Assembly: GCA_903893215.1 (NCBI GenBank)
Contig: CAITLJ010000064.1
Location: forward strand, 1-34,693
Length of the DNA: 34,693 bases
Direction: 5' to 3'
DNA from: an uncultured Ferrovum sp.
GTDB lineage: Bacteria > Pseudomonadota > Gammaproteobacteria > Burkholderiales > Ferrovaceae
The notes beneath the pieces are model-generated. The model searched no databases, was not told the DNA's origin, and saw nothing but the letters and a program-made list of their open reading frames with translations. The position numbers and the translations under genes are program-made. The first letter of the stretch is position 1, and each line of letters opens with the position of its first letter. Positions 8,046 through 15,891 of this stretch are shown here, piece after piece.

Positions 8046-8486
8046 ATGAAGATCAAGACCCCGCCCGTTGTCATTGCTGCCATTGCCGTTCTCGGACTGG
8101 GCCTGACCGCACACCGGATGGCGTTCGCACACGGCGATGTGACGCCACAAGCGGTCGATACCCACGAATTGAAGCCCCTCGGTGCGGAATGGCTCACGGC
8201 CAATCCGTACAAGGGCGACCCGACCGCCATCCGCATCGGCGCGTCGGCCTACAATCAGAATTGCGCACGTTGCCATGGTCTGCAGGCCGTGTCGGGGGGG
8301 ATTGCTCCCGACCTGCGCCGTCTGCCCACCGATCAGGAGACGGATGAATACTTCCAGGGCTCCGTGCGGCGCGGCAAGGTGCGCAATGGCAATGTGTACA
8401 TGCCCCCCTTCGAGGGCACGTTGAGCCAGGAAGCCATCTGGGCCCTGCGCAGTTACATCGTGACCCGACACAGCGAAGATGATTGA
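8046..8486 (+). CDS. pedF: Cytochrome c550 PedF-type, electron acceptor of the dehydrogenase
   Basis: This is a small periplasmic monohaem cytochrome c that takes electrons from the quinoprotein. The 146-residue product has a signal peptide (cleavage near AFA-HG), one haem site CARCH and a Met ligand in VYMPPFEG. It also carries the block features of the PedF family: HGDVTPQAVDT at the mature N-terminus, NQNCARCHGLQAVSGGIAPDLR, and LSQEAIWALRSYI at the end. It lies 143 bases after the dehydrogenase and overlaps the next gene by 8 bases. The ATG at 8046 was chosen because the signal peptide begins there. Confidence 0.93.
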   Translation: MKIKTPPVVIAAIAVLGLGLTAHRMAFAHGDVTPQAVDTHELKPLGAEWLTANPYKGDPTAIRIGASAYNQNCARCHGLQAVSGGIAPDLRRLPTDQETDEYFQGSVRRGKVRNGNVYMPPFEGTLSQEAIWALRSYIVTRHSEDD

Positions 8487-9522
8487 GGCACGTCACGCAG
8501 GGCCAGACCGGGCCCTGCCAGTGTCCGCAAGGACCAAGCGCTTCAGCCCCCTGTGGATGGCGGGGCTGTCCGCCTGTCTGCTGCTGCTGCTTGCTGTGCC
8601 GCACGCCGCCCGGGCCGGAGGGGACGATGACGATGAGGCGCCTGCGGCAGCCGTCAACGCCGACCCGGCGGGCCGCCCTGCGGGTGCCCATCAGAAGGAC
8701 AAGGCGGCGGCACGCGCGGCGGCTGCTGCGGCGGCTGCCACCACCGACGCCGGCGATCATGTCGATGCGTTGGTCCAGGTGCGCGCGCGCAAGGTGCTGC
8801 GTGTCGGCGTGTACCGCAACTTCACGCCGTTCCATGATGATGCCGCAGGCGGCATTGACGATGACATCGGCGCCGAACTCGCGAAGCGTCTGGGTGTGGC
8901 GGTCAGTGTGCAGAGCTATCTGGCCGGTGACGAGATGGAGGATGACTTCCGCAACATTCTCTGGAAGGGCCACTATCTGGGTACGCCGGTCTCCGACGTG
9001 ATGCTGCACGTCCCCAACGATGAGGCGCTGGCCAAGTCGGCACCGCAGGTGCAACTCCTGGCCCCCTACGCCACCGAACAGACCATCGTGTCCTACGACC
9101 GGGAGCGGGTCTCCGGCTGGAAAGGCATGGAGTCGCTGGGCAGCCTGCGCGCCGGGGTGGAAACCCAGAGCATGCCCGACCTGTACCTGCTGTCATTCGG
9201 CGCGCAATACAAAAGCCAGATCAACCACTATGCCGAACTGAAGGACGCGGTGCAGGCCATGCGGTCGGGCGAGCTGCAGGTGGTGATCGGTTCGCGCACC
9301 AAGGTGGAAAGCGCACTCGGCAAGGATGGCGAGCATTTTCAGACCGTGCGCTTCAACGGTGGCATCTACAGCCGCCCGATTGACCTGGGCATGGTCGTCA
9401 AGAAGGGCGAGCCGGCGCTGGCCGAGGCGGTGGCGCAGGCGGTGCAGGCAATGCGCGAGGATGGCAGCTTTCAGCGCATCTATGCCCGGCACTTTGCCTC
9501 GTGGGTGGCACCGGAGAACTGA
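8479..9522 (+). CDS. Periplasmic solute-binding-like protein associated with quinoprotein dehydrogenase
   Basis: The protein has the family-3 solute-binding fold seen in MxaJ/XoxJ-like and Ped-cluster proteins. These are thought to help assemble or activate the PQQ enzyme rather than import a solute. The 347 residues comprise an N-terminal signal segment (ACLLLLLAVPHAARA), an acidic patch GGDDDDEAP, a poly-Ala linker near 75-87, and the binding domain from VLRVGVYRNFTPF. That domain includes ILWKGHYLGTPVSDVMLHVP, a stretch typical of dehydrogenase-linked members. The ATG overlaps the end of pedF; a GTG at 8521 or ATG at 8557 would still leave a signal peptide. No ABC permease or ATPase is nearby, which supports a non-transport role. 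Confidence 0.85.
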   Translation: MIEARHAGPDRALPVSARTKRFSPLWMAGLSACLLLLLAVPHAARAGGDDDDEAPAAAVNADPAGRPAGAHQKDKAAARAAAAAAAATTDAGDHVDALVQVRARKVLRVGVYRNFTPFHDDAAGGIDDDIGAELAKRLGVAVSVQSYLAGDEMEDDFRNILWKGHYLGTPVSDVMLHVPNDEALAKSAPQVQLLAPYATEQTIVSYDRERVSGWKGMESLGSLRAGVETQSMPDLYLLSFGAQYKSQINHYAELKDAVQAMRSGELQVVIGSRTKVESALGKDGEHFQTVRFNGGIYSRPIDLGMVVKKGEPALAEAVAQAVQAMREDGSFQRIYARHFASWVAPEN

Positions 9523-9550
9523 TCCGGTTGTCCGCGGCCGTCACGCCACG

Positions 9551-9594
9551 GCTTCCTGCCTGCCGCTGCCGCGAGCGGCGGCCAGGCAGGAAGC
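9551..9594. terminator. Long hairpin between convergent genes, likely bidirectional terminator
   Basis: GCTTCCTGCCTG and CAGGCAGGAAGC form a perfect 12-bp stem with a further GC-rich inner stem. It sits exactly between the solute-binding-like gene and the convergent PilZ gene. There is no good T-run on either strand, so Rho-independent action is likely but not certain. Confidence 0.6.
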
Positions 9595-9597
9595 CTG

Positions 9598-10002
9598 CTA
9601 GTCGAAGTTGCTGACCGGCAGGAAATTGAGCAGCAAACCCGGACTGAACAGTTCGATACCAACCAGGTAGCCACCACTGACCGCCGCGCGCGCGCCATCC
9701 GAGGGCGGGCGCAGCCAGGCCAGTCGCCCGTTGACGCTGATGTCGATCCGGTCGGCCTGATATTCCACCTTGATCGGTGTATTCGGTGCAATCGGCCGGT
9801 CCACTTCGACGCTGATGCCGTTGCGTGACACGTCACGTACATGGCGGGTCTCCAGACGCTCGAACGGCGTGCAGACGGTCAGCCTGCCCTCCGGTTGGTG
9901 CTCAAGCGCCACCCGGGATTCATAGCGCTGGTCGGTGCTGCCCGCCACCGTTCCGGTGTGCATGCCGCCAAGGGAATCCTGGGTCATCGTCGCTTGCTCC
10001 AT
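9598..10002 (-). CDS. Single-domain PilZ protein (c-di-GMP binding)
   Basis: The 134-residue product is one PilZ domain with both ligand motifs: RYESR (26-30, RxxxR) and DVSRNG (57-62, DxSxxG). It should bind c-di-GMP; its partner is unknown. ATG at 10002 is preceded by GAGG at a spacing of 9; ATG at 9987 is also possible, with GGAG upstream. It is monocistronic, with the dehydrogenase operon converging on it and the rhamnose operon diverging from it. It is the second PilZ protein in 6 kb and resembles the first only in the motifs. Confidence 0.88.
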   Translation of the reverse strand: MEQATMTQDSLGGMHTGTVAGSTDQRYESRVALEHQPEGRLTVCTPFERLETRHVRDVSRNGISVEVDRPIAPNTPIKVEYQADRIDISVNGRLAWLRPPSDGARAAVSGGYLVGIELFSPGLLLNFLPVSNFD

Positions 10003-10072
10003 GCTGGGTTGCCTCGTCGAGTTGGTTCTACGGCCGGTGGCCGGCAATCTTTAATGTCATGTGGGAAGGTAG

Positions 10073-10098
10073 TGCGCACGCGCACCCCGATCTATACT
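10073..10098 (+). promoter_or_regulatory. Candidate promoter of the rml operon
   Basis: TATACT at 10093-10098 is a good sigma-70 -10 element and would start transcription about 50 bases before rmlB. The -35 region is poor. A palindrome TGCGC-AC-GCGCA (10073-10084) covers that area, so a regulator may bind there. Weak evidence. Confidence 0.4.
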
Positions 10099-10153
10099 CG
10101 GGCGCTGATTTATGTCTGCTACAGACCGGCCAGACCATTTAAACAGAGGGCTT

Positions 10154-11230
10154 ATGATTATCGTGACTGGAGGTGCCGGGTTTATTGGTGCCAATTTCGT
10201 GCTTGAGTGGTTGGGCAATACCAGCGAGCCCGTGATCAACCTGGACAAACTGACCTATGCCGGCAACCTGGCCAGTCTTGCCACGCTGGCGGATGATCCG
10301 CGCCACCATTTTGTCCAGGGTGACATTGCTGACCGCGCCCTGGTTGATCGCCTGTTGGCCGAGCATCAGCCACGCGCCATCGTGCACTTTGCCGCCGAGT
10401 CCCACGTGGACCGCTCGATCCATGGTCCGGAAGCCTTCCTGCAGACCAATGTCATGGGTACCTTTCAGTTGCTCGAGGCGGCGCGCGCCTATGCGGGCAG
10501 CGCGCAGGCGGCGGCTGATTTCCGCTTCCTGCATGTCTCCACCGACGAGGTCTACGGCTCGCTTGACGCCACCGAACCCGCTTTTACCGAGCAGCATCCG
10601 TTCCAGCCAAACAGCCCCTATTCGGCCAGCAAGGCCGCTTCGGATCACCTCGTGCGCGCCTGGCATCACACCTATGGCCTGCCGGTGCTGACCACCAACT
10701 GCTCGAACAACTACGGTCCCCTGCAGTTTCCTGAAAAACTGATCCCGTTGATGATCCTGAATGCGTTGGCCGGCCGTGACCTGCCGGTCTATGGTGACGG
10801 GCAGAACGTGCGCGACTGGCTGTACGTGACTGATCATTGCGCCGCCATCCGGGCTGTCCTGGCCCAAGGCGTGCCGGGGGAGACCTATAACGTGGGCGGT
10901 AACGCCGAGATGCGCAACCTGGACGTGGTGCATACCCTGTGCGACCTGCTCGACGAACTGCGGCCACGCGCTGACGGTGTCTCGTACCGCGGCCAGATCC
11001 GCTTTGTCACGGATCGTCCCGGGCACGATCGCCGCTATGCGATCGATGCACGGCACATCAGCACCACGCTTGGCTGGACCCCGCAGCACACCTTTGCCAC
11101 CGGCTTGCGTCACACCGTGCAGTGGTACCTGGATCACCCGGAATGGATTGCCGACGTCACCAGCGGTGCCTATCGACAATGGACCGCACTCAACTATGGT
11201 GAGCGCCCGGACGCAGGAGCATCGGCATGA
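10154..11230 (+). CDS. rmlB: dTDP-glucose 4,6-dehydratase
   Basis: RmlB carries out the second step of dTDP-L-rhamnose synthesis, converting dTDP-glucose to the 4-keto-6-deoxy sugar with bound NAD. The 358 residues match the family length. An NAD-binding [11 protein letters not shown] opens the protein, followed by [12 protein letters not shown], the catalytic STDEVYG and the YSASK pair (Tyr156, Lys160). The ATG at 10154 gives the proper short N-terminus; the longer frame adds only 14 residues. AGAGGG lies close upstream. Its last bases overlap the rmlA start (ATGA). Confidence 0.97.
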   Translation: MIIVTGGAGFIGANFVLEWLGNTSEPVINLDKLTYAGNLASLATLADDPRHHFVQGDIADRALVDRLLAEHQPRAIVHFAAESHVDRSIHGPEAFLQTNVMGTFQLLEAARAYAGSAQAAADFRFLHVSTDEVYGSLDATEPAFTEQHPFQPNSPYSASKAASDHLVRAWHHTYGLPVLTTNCSNNYGPLQFPEKLIPLMILNALAGRDLPVYGDGQNVRDWLYVTDHCAAIRAVLAQGVPGETYNVGGNAEMRNLDVVHTLCDLLDELRPRADGVSYRGQIRFVTDRPGHDRRYAIDARHISTTLGWTPQHTFATGLRHTVQWYLDHPEWIADVTSGAYRQWTALNYGERPDAGASA

Positions 11231-12120
11231 GCGGGCGTCGCGGCATCATCCTGGCCGGTGGCAGCGGCACACGGCTGCATCCGGTCACCCGGGCGGTGTC
11301 CAAGCAGCTGCTGCCGATCTACGACAAGCCGATGATTTACTACCCGTTGGCCACCCTGATGCTGGCTGGCATCCGCGAGATCCTGATCATTTCGACGCCG
11401 CAGGATACGCCGCGCTTCGAACTGCTGCTGGGGGATGGCAGCGCATGGGGGCTGGATATCCGGTATGTGGTGCAGCCCTCGCCAGATGGACTTGCGCAGG
11501 CCTTCATCCTGGGCAAGGATTTTCTGGGGGGACAGCCGTCGGCACTGGTGCTGGGTGACAACATCTTTTACGGACACGATCTGCAGGCGCTGGTGACCAC
11601 GGCTGCCGCGCGCACCGACGGGGCTACGGTGTTTGCGTATCACGTCACTGATCCCGAGCGTTACGGGGTGGTGGAGTTTGATCAGGCCGGGCGTGCAGTG
11701 TCGCTGGAGGAAAAACCGGTCAAACCCAAGTCCAATTTTGCGGTCACCGGCCTGTATTTTTATGACCCGCAGGTGGTGGACGTGGCGGCTGCCCTGAAGC
11801 CGTCGCCGCGCGGTGAACTGGAGATCACCGACGTCAATCGCTGGTACCTTGAGCGCGACGCCCTGCAGGTGCAACAGATGGGACGCGGGTATGCGTGGCT
11901 GGACACCGGCACCCACCAGTCGCTGATCGAGGCATCGAACTTCATCCAGACCATCGAAAACCGGCAAGGGCTGAAAGTGGCGGCGCCGGAAGAGATCGCC
12001 TGGCGGCAGGGCTTCATTGATGACGCCCAGCTTGACCGGCTGGCTGCCGGGCTGGCCAAGACAGATTACGGCGTTTACCTGCGGCGCCTGCTGCAGGGCG
12101 AACGCGGCAAGGGGGTGTGA
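11227..12120 (+). CDS. rmlA: Glucose-1-phosphate thymidylyltransferase
   Basis: RmlA joins glucose-1-phosphate and dTTP to dTDP-glucose, the first step of the rhamnose pathway and its feedback-controlled point. The 297 residues show the nucleotidyltransferase signature [20 protein letters not shown] and then [20 protein letters not shown] and the [15 protein letters not shown]-type segment near the end (here [18 protein letters not shown]) complete the family pattern. Length and order are typical. It overlaps rmlB by 4 bases, so the two are translationally coupled. Confidence 0.97.
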   Translation: MSGRRGIILAGGSGTRLHPVTRAVSKQLLPIYDKPMIYYPLATLMLAGIREILIISTPQDTPRFELLLGDGSAWGLDIRYVVQPSPDGLAQAFILGKDFLGGQPSALVLGDNIFYGHDLQALVTTAAARTDGATVFAYHVTDPERYGVVEFDQAGRAVSLEEKPVKPKSNFAVTGLYFYDPQVVDVAAALKPSPRGELEITDVNRWYLERDALQVQQMGRGYAWLDTGTHQSLIEASNFIQTIENRQGLKVAAPEEIAWRQGFIDDAQLDRLAAGLAKTDYGVYLRRLLQGERGKGV

Positions 12121-12122
12121 AC

Positions 12123-12671
12123 ATGCAGGTGACCGAGACCGGGCTCGCAGGGGCCCTGATCCTCGAGCCGAAGCGCTTCGGTGATGCGCGCGGCCATTTT
12201 TTCGAGAGCTTCAATGCGCGCACCTTCGCCAGCCTGGCCGGGTTGGAGGTGGACTTCGTGCAGGATAACCATTCCTTCTCGCAGGCCGGCGTGCTGCGCG
12301 GCCTGCATTACCAGTTGCCGCGGCCGCAGGGCAAGCTGGTGCGGGTAGTGCGGGGCGCAGTGCTGGACGTGATCGTGGACCTGCGCGCCAGTTCCACCAC
12401 GCTGGGGCGCTGGGTGGCGGTGCCGCTCAGTGCCGAGAATGGGCATCAGCTCTGGGTGCCGCCCGGTTTTGCCCATGGCTTTCAGGTGACTTCTGCCGAG
12501 GGGGCCGACTTTCTCTACAAGACCACCGACTACTGGTCGCCGGCGGACGAGCATTGCATCCGCTGGGATGATCCCGATCTGGCAATCGGCTGGTCGGATC
12601 AATGGCCCGCCCTGGTGTCGGACAAGGACGCGCGCGGCATGGCCTTTCGGGATGCCGTAAAGTTTCCCTGA
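12123..12671 (+). CDS. rmlC: dTDP-4-dehydrorhamnose 3,5-epimerase
   Basis: RmlC epimerises C3 and C5 of the keto sugar made by RmlB. The 182-residue cupin contains GHFFESFN, QDNHSFSQAGVLRGLHYQ with the catalytic His, QGKLVRVVRGAVLDVIVDLR, and WVPPGFAHGF. ATG at 12123 is preferred over the overlapping GTG at 12117 because AAGGGGG lies 7 bases before it. The operon stops here: rmlD is not next but at 22556-23437. Only 17 bases separate it from the convergent galE, with no clear terminator. Confidence 0.96.
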   Translation: MQVTETGLAGALILEPKRFGDARGHFFESFNARTFASLAGLEVDFVQDNHSFSQAGVLRGLHYQLPRPQGKLVRVVRGAVLDVIVDLRASSTTLGRWVAVPLSAENGHQLWVPPGFAHGFQVTSAEGADFLYKTTDYWSPADEHCIRWDDPDLAIGWSDQWPALVSDKDARGMAFRDAVKFP

Positions 12672-12688
12672 AGCGACCCATCCGGCGG

Positions 12689-13702
12689 TCAGTCGGCGGG
12701 TAGCCCGTCCGGGTTGTGTGCCTGCCAGCGCCAGCTGTCCTCGCACATGCGCCGCAGGTCAAAACGGGCCTGCCAGCCAAGCACCGAACGCGCACGTGTC
12801 GGATCGGCATAGCACACCGGAATGTCGCCAGCCCGGCGCGGTGCAAACTGGTAAGGGATGGGGCGCCCGCTGGCCTGTTCGAACGCGGCGATCATCTGCA
12901 GCACGCTTGAGCCCTGACCGGTGCCCAGGTTTACCGTCAGCAGGCCTGCGTGCTGGTCCAGATGGCGCAGGGCCGCCAGATGACCGTGTGCTAGGTCTAC
13001 CACATGGATGTAGTCGCGCACACCAGTGCCGTCCGGCGTGTCGTAGTCCTGACCAAACACGGCCACATGCGAGCGACGGCCCACAGCCACCTGTGCCACA
13101 AAGGGCATCAGGTTGTTGGGAATGCCGTTCGGATCCTCGCCGATCAGCCCCGAGGCGTCGGCGCCGACCGGATTGAAATAGCGTAGGCGGGCGATCCGCC
13201 AACCCGGCTCGGAGGCTTCCACATCGGCCAGCATTTCCTCGATCATCAGCTTCGAGCGGCCGTAGGGATTGGTGACCTGCAGCGGAAAATCTTCGCGGAT
13301 CGGCACGGCATGCGGATCACCATAGACCGTGGCCGATGAGGAGAACACCAGTTGGCGCACACCGGCGTCGCGCATCACTTCCAGCAGGATGACGGTGCCG
13401 CCCACATTATTGTCGTAGTACCAGCCCGGGCGCTGCACCGATTCGCCCACGGCCTTCTTGCCGGCAAAATGGATGACTGCGGTCACCGGATATCGGGCAA
13501 ACACCTGCGTCAGGGCACTGCGGTCGCGCAGGTCGGCCTGCACGAAGCCCGGGCTGGCACCGGTGATGCGGGTGATCCGTTCCAGCACGCTGCGCTTGGA
13601 ATTGGACAGGTCATCCACGATCAGCACCTGCTGGCCGTTGCGCAGGAGTTCGACCACCGTATGTGAGCCGATGTAGCCGGTGCCTCCGGTAACCAGAATC
13701 AT
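12689..13702 (-). CDS. galE: UDP-glucose 4-epimerase
   Basis: GalE interconverts UDP-glucose and UDP-galactose using bound NAD. The 337 residues have VTGGTGYIGSHTVVELL at the N-terminus, FAGKKAVGESV, FSSSATVYGDP and the YGRSK catalytic pair. The C-terminal RRAGDIPVCYADP belongs to true UDP-glucose epimerases. The ATG at 13702 follows AGGAAAG at a good distance. The gene lies opposite to the rml and manC genes and probably supplies UDP-galactose to the same surface glycans. Confidence 0.96.
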   Translation of the reverse strand: MILVTGGTGYIGSHTVVELLRNGQQVLIVDDLSNSKRSVLERITRITGASPGFVQADLRDRSALTQVFARYPVTAVIHFAGKKAVGESVQRPGWYYDNNVGGTVILLEVMRDAGVRQLVFSSSATVYGDPHAVPIREDFPLQVTNPYGRSKLMIEEMLADVEASEPGWRIARLRYFNPVGADASGLIGEDPNGIPNNLMPFVAQVAVGRRSHVAVFGQDYDTPDGTGVRDYIHVVDLAHGHLAALRHLDQHAGLLTVNLGTGQGSSVLQMIAAFEQASGRPIPYQFAPRRAGDIPVCYADPTRARSVLGWQARFDLRRMCEDSWRWQAHNPDGLPAD

Positions 13703-13724
13703 GGCGCTTTCCTGTGTGCTGAAA

Positions 13725-13749
13725 AAACGAGCCCAAGTGTGCCTCGTTT
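13725..13749 (-). promoter_or_regulatory. Terminator-like hairpin in the galE leader
   Basis: On the minus strand AAACGAG (13749-13743) pairs with CTCGTTT (13731-13725) and the second arm runs into a T-run of six. It ends about 20 bases before the galE start and just before its ribosome binding site. It could be an attenuator or the terminator of a short upstream transcript. The stem is short (7 bp, four of them A-T). Confidence 0.35.
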
Positions 13750-13882
13750 CGGTGGCGCAGGCCAAGTGTCCACCGGGGCTGCCGGCCTGAAAAAGACCGG
13801 GCCTGCCCCGTGCGGTGGCGGTGGTCGTCAACTTCCATTATGTTTGCCGTACTTTTACTGGCACCGAGTCCCCAGGACCTAC

Positions 13883-15304
13883 ATGTCCCAATTGATACCC
13901 GTGATCTTGTCCGGCGGCAGCGGCACGCGTCTGTGGCCCCTGTCGCGCACACTGCGCCCCAAGCAGTTCCTCAACGTCACGCCGGGGGGGACGCTGTTCC
14001 AGCAGACCCTGCAGCGCCTGAAGGGGCTCAATCCGGCCGGGCCGGTGGTGGTAGCCAATCAGGATCACCGCTTTCTGGCGGGAGAGCAGTGTCGTGAGGT
14101 GGGCGTGCAACCGCAGGTGATCATCCTGGAGCCGGTGGGCCGCAATACCGCGCCGGCGATTGCGGTGGCGGCGTTGGCGGCCTTGGCCGGTTCGACGGGC
14201 ATCGACCCGGTGCTGCTGGTACTGCCCTCCGATCATGTGATCGACAATCTGCCGGCCTTCGAGGCGGCCATGCGCGCGGGGCAGGTGGCGGCCGAGGACG
14301 GCAAACTGGTCACTTTTGGCATCGTGCCGACCCGCCCCGAAACCGGTTATGGTTATGTGAAGGCGGCAAGCCGGCCGCAAACCGGACTGGCCAGCGACGT
14401 GGCGCAATTTGTCGAAAAGCCGGCGGCGGCGGTGGCCGAGGCCTATCTGCGCGATGGCAGTTATCTCTGGAACAGCGGCATGTTCATGTTCAAGGCCTCG
14501 GTGTTCCTCGCCGAACTGGCGCGCCATCAGCCCGCCATGGACAGCGCATGTCGCAGCGCCTGGCAGGCCGCCACGCGCGACCTGGAGTTCGTGCGGCTGC
14601 AGGCCGACTCCTTTGGCGCGTGCCCGGCCGACTCGATCGATTATGCCGTGATGGAGCGCACCGATCTGGCCGTGGTGGTGCCGCTGGACGCCGGCTGGAA
14701 TGACGTCGGTGCCTGGTCGGCGGTGCGCGACCTGCATGCCCACGACGAACAGGGCAATGCGGCACAGGGCGACGTGCTGCTCGAGGATGTGCGCAACAGT
14801 TATGTCCACGCCGAACAGCGCCTTGTGGCCCTGCTTGGGGTGGACAACCTGATCGTGGTGGAAACTTCGGATGCCGTGCTGGTCGCACACGCGGATCGCG
14901 CGCAGGACGTCAAGCACGTGGTCGACCGGCTGAAGGGCGCTGGCCGGGCTGAAGCGTTGCAGCATCGCGAGGTGTTCCGCCCGTGGGGCTCATACGATTC
15001 GGTTGACGATGGCGAGCGCTATCAGGTCAAGCGCATCACGGTGCGGCCGGGTGCCAAGCTGTCAGTTCAGATGCATCACCACCGCGCCGAACATTGGGTG
15101 GTGGTGAGCGGCACGGCCAAGGTGCGTATCGGTGATGTCGAACAACTGGTGACCGAAAACCAGTCGGTGTACATCCCGCTCGGTGTGGTGCATTCACTCG
15201 AGAACCCGGGCAAGCTGCCCTTGCACCTGATTGAGGTGCAGTCCGGGGCCTATCTGGGGGAGGACGATATCGTGCGCTTCGAGGACCGTTATGGTCGCGC
15301 CTGA
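13883..15304 (+). CDS. manC: Mannose-1-phosphate guanylyltransferase / mannose-6-phosphate isomerase
   Basis: This bifunctional enzyme (ManC, AlgA or CpsB type) makes GDP-mannose and also isomerises fructose-6-phosphate to mannose-6-phosphate. Of 473 residues, the N-terminal 290 hold the nucleotidyltransferase (GGSGTRLWPLSR, RPKQF, EPVGRNTAPAIA, FVEKP). The C-terminal cupin carries RPWGSYDSVD, the His-rich QMHHHRAEHWVVVSGTA and NQSVYIPLGVVHSLENPG. Length is typical. AGGA lies 6 bases before the ATG at 13883; the longer frame upstream is non-coding leader. Product GDP-mannose feeds surface polysaccharide together with the rhamnose pathway next door. No phosphomannomutase is in the window. Confidence 0.96.
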   Translation: MSQLIPVILSGGSGTRLWPLSRTLRPKQFLNVTPGGTLFQQTLQRLKGLNPAGPVVVANQDHRFLAGEQCREVGVQPQVIILEPVGRNTAPAIAVAALAALAGSTGIDPVLLVLPSDHVIDNLPAFEAAMRAGQVAAEDGKLVTFGIVPTRPETGYGYVKAASRPQTGLASDVAQFVEKPAAAVAEAYLRDGSYLWNSGMFMFKASVFLAELARHQPAMDSACRSAWQAATRDLEFVRLQADSFGACPADSIDYAVMERTDLAVVVPLDAGWNDVGAWSAVRDLHAHDEQGNAAQGDVLLEDVRNSYVHAEQRLVALLGVDNLIVVETSDAVLVAHADRAQDVKHVVDRLKGAGRAEALQHREVFRPWGSYDSVDDGERYQVKRITVRPGAKLSVQMHHHRAEHWVVVSGTAKVRIGDVEQLVTENQSVYIPLGVVHSLENPGKLPLHLIEVQSGAYLGEDDIVRFEDRYGRA

Positions 15305-15317
15305 GCCGGCCTGACCC

Positions 15318-15349
15318 AAAAAAAGCCCCACAGCCTTGCGGCCGTGAGG
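15318..15349 (-). terminator. Rho-independent terminator after the small basic protein gene
   Basis: On the minus strand CCTCACGGCC and GGCTGTGGGG form a 10-bp stem (two G-U pairs) around a GCAA tetraloop, followed by C and seven T. It points away from manC and ends the transcript of the small gene at 15448-15681. Confidence 0.85.
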
Positions 15350-15447
15350 TGAAGGAGGTCTACCAAGGAGAGATCCCGGGGCAGTACACGAACCATGCCG
15401 GCCTGCCCAGGATCCTCAGGGCGGCATGCGAAAACAGTGAAATGCGC
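15318..15447 (-). ncRNA. Putative 3'-UTR-derived small RNA with anti-Shine-Dalgarno motifs
   Basis: The 130 bases between the stop of the small gene and its terminator are highly structured. CATGCC and GGCATG (about 15428 to 15391) close a stem that holds a GCCC/GGGC inner hairpin. A C/T-rich, probably single-stranded stretch follows with CTCCTT (15370-15365) and ACCTCCTT (15359-15352), then the terminator. ACCTCCTT is the same as the 3' tail of 16S rRNA and so is complementary to ribosome binding sites. Such CU-rich loops are known in trans-acting bacterial sRNAs. No ORF fits either strand: the mirrored AAGGAG stretches on the plus strand have no start codon within reach. Inference only; no expression evidence. 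Confidence 0.4.
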
Positions 15448-15681
15448 TCAGGCGTTGGTCTTGACGCGCGGTTCCGGACGCGGGTGAATGCGCGGGCGGC
15501 CGGGCTTGGCAAACTCGGACAACGGTCCCGACACCTTGCGGGCCCGGCCTTCGGGAAAACGGATCTCCGGGGCCCAGGTACTGAACAGCAGGGCAGAGTT
15601 GAGCAGCAGTGCCGGGTTGTAACCGGCGGGCAAGTCGTTGCGGGGCTTGGCTTCGTGGATGATCCGGTTGCTGTTGTTCAT
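15448..15681 (-). CDS. Small basic protein of unknown function
   Basis: I do not recognise this 77-residue product. It is rich in Arg, Lys and Pro, with an N-terminal Asn-rich segment, a short hydrophobic stretch (ALLLNSALLFSTW) and a basic Pro-rich tail containing GRPRIHPRP. GRPR resembles the core of an AT-hook, which would suggest DNA or RNA binding, but one copy is weak evidence. ATG at 15681 is chosen because GAGG lies 9 bases upstream; ATG at 15687 is too close to it. The gene has its own sigma-54-like promoter about 85 bases upstream, a structured 3' region and a strong terminator. That makes it likely to be a real transcription unit. Confidence 0.6.
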   Translation of the reverse strand: MNNSNRIIHEAKPRNDLPAGYNPALLLNSALLFSTWAPEIRFPEGRARKVSGPLSEFAKPGRPRIHPRPEPRVKTNA

Positions 15682-15762
15682 CTGCATTTTCCTCAATCTG
15701 GTCAGGGGGGATCGCCGCGCTCCGGCATTGGTTGATGCGCTCGACCTGTCTGCCTGTCTAGT

Positions 15763-15779
15763 AAGCATGAGCTGTGCCA
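15763..15779 (-). promoter_or_regulatory. Sigma-54-like promoter of the small basic protein gene
   Basis: Read on the minus strand, TGGCACAGCTCATGCTT matches the RpoN consensus TGGCAC-R-N4-TTGCW except for one base (A for the first T of TTGC). GG and GC are exactly ten bases apart. Transcription should start near 15753, giving a leader of about 70 bases. An A/T-rich stretch at about 15781-15810 lies upstream, as often seen where IHF bends the DNA. Confidence 0.7.
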
Positions 15780-15814
15780 AATTGAAAAAATGTTTATTTA
15801 CAGGATTTTGCGTC

Positions 15815-15830
15815 GTCAATATCACTTGAC
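15815..15830. promoter_or_regulatory. Dyad upstream of the second sigma-54-like promoter
   Basis: GTCAA-N6-TTGAC is a perfect 5+5 inverted repeat about 70 bases upstream of the predicted start point. It may bind the activator of that promoter. It does not resemble the TGTTCC dyads of the dehydrogenase promoter, so a different activator would be involved. Confidence 0.35.
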
Positions 15831-15842
15831 TTGAAAAGATTG

Positions 15843-15857
15843 TGCCGCCTTGCGGCA
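15843..15857 (-). terminator. Possible weak terminator of the SNase gene
   Basis: TGCCGC and GCGGCA pair around a three-base loop; on the minus strand CAATCTTTT follows. It lies 35 bases after the nuclease stop codon. The stem is short and the T-run broken, so termination may be incomplete. Confidence 0.4.
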
Positions 15858-15891
15858 GCCTTGAGTTCCGCGCAAGCCGGCATTCGCCGCA

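Noticed and set aside
8479-9522. ABC transporter for amino acids
   Set aside because: No permease or ATPase gene is near, and the gene belongs to the dehydrogenase operon.
15352-15370. Two strong ribosome binding sites on the plus strand (AAGGAGGT and AAGGAG)
   Set aside because: No start codon lies within 4-14 bases of either, and the nearest ATG opens only about 30 codons. They make better sense as anti-Shine-Dalgarno stretches on the other strand.
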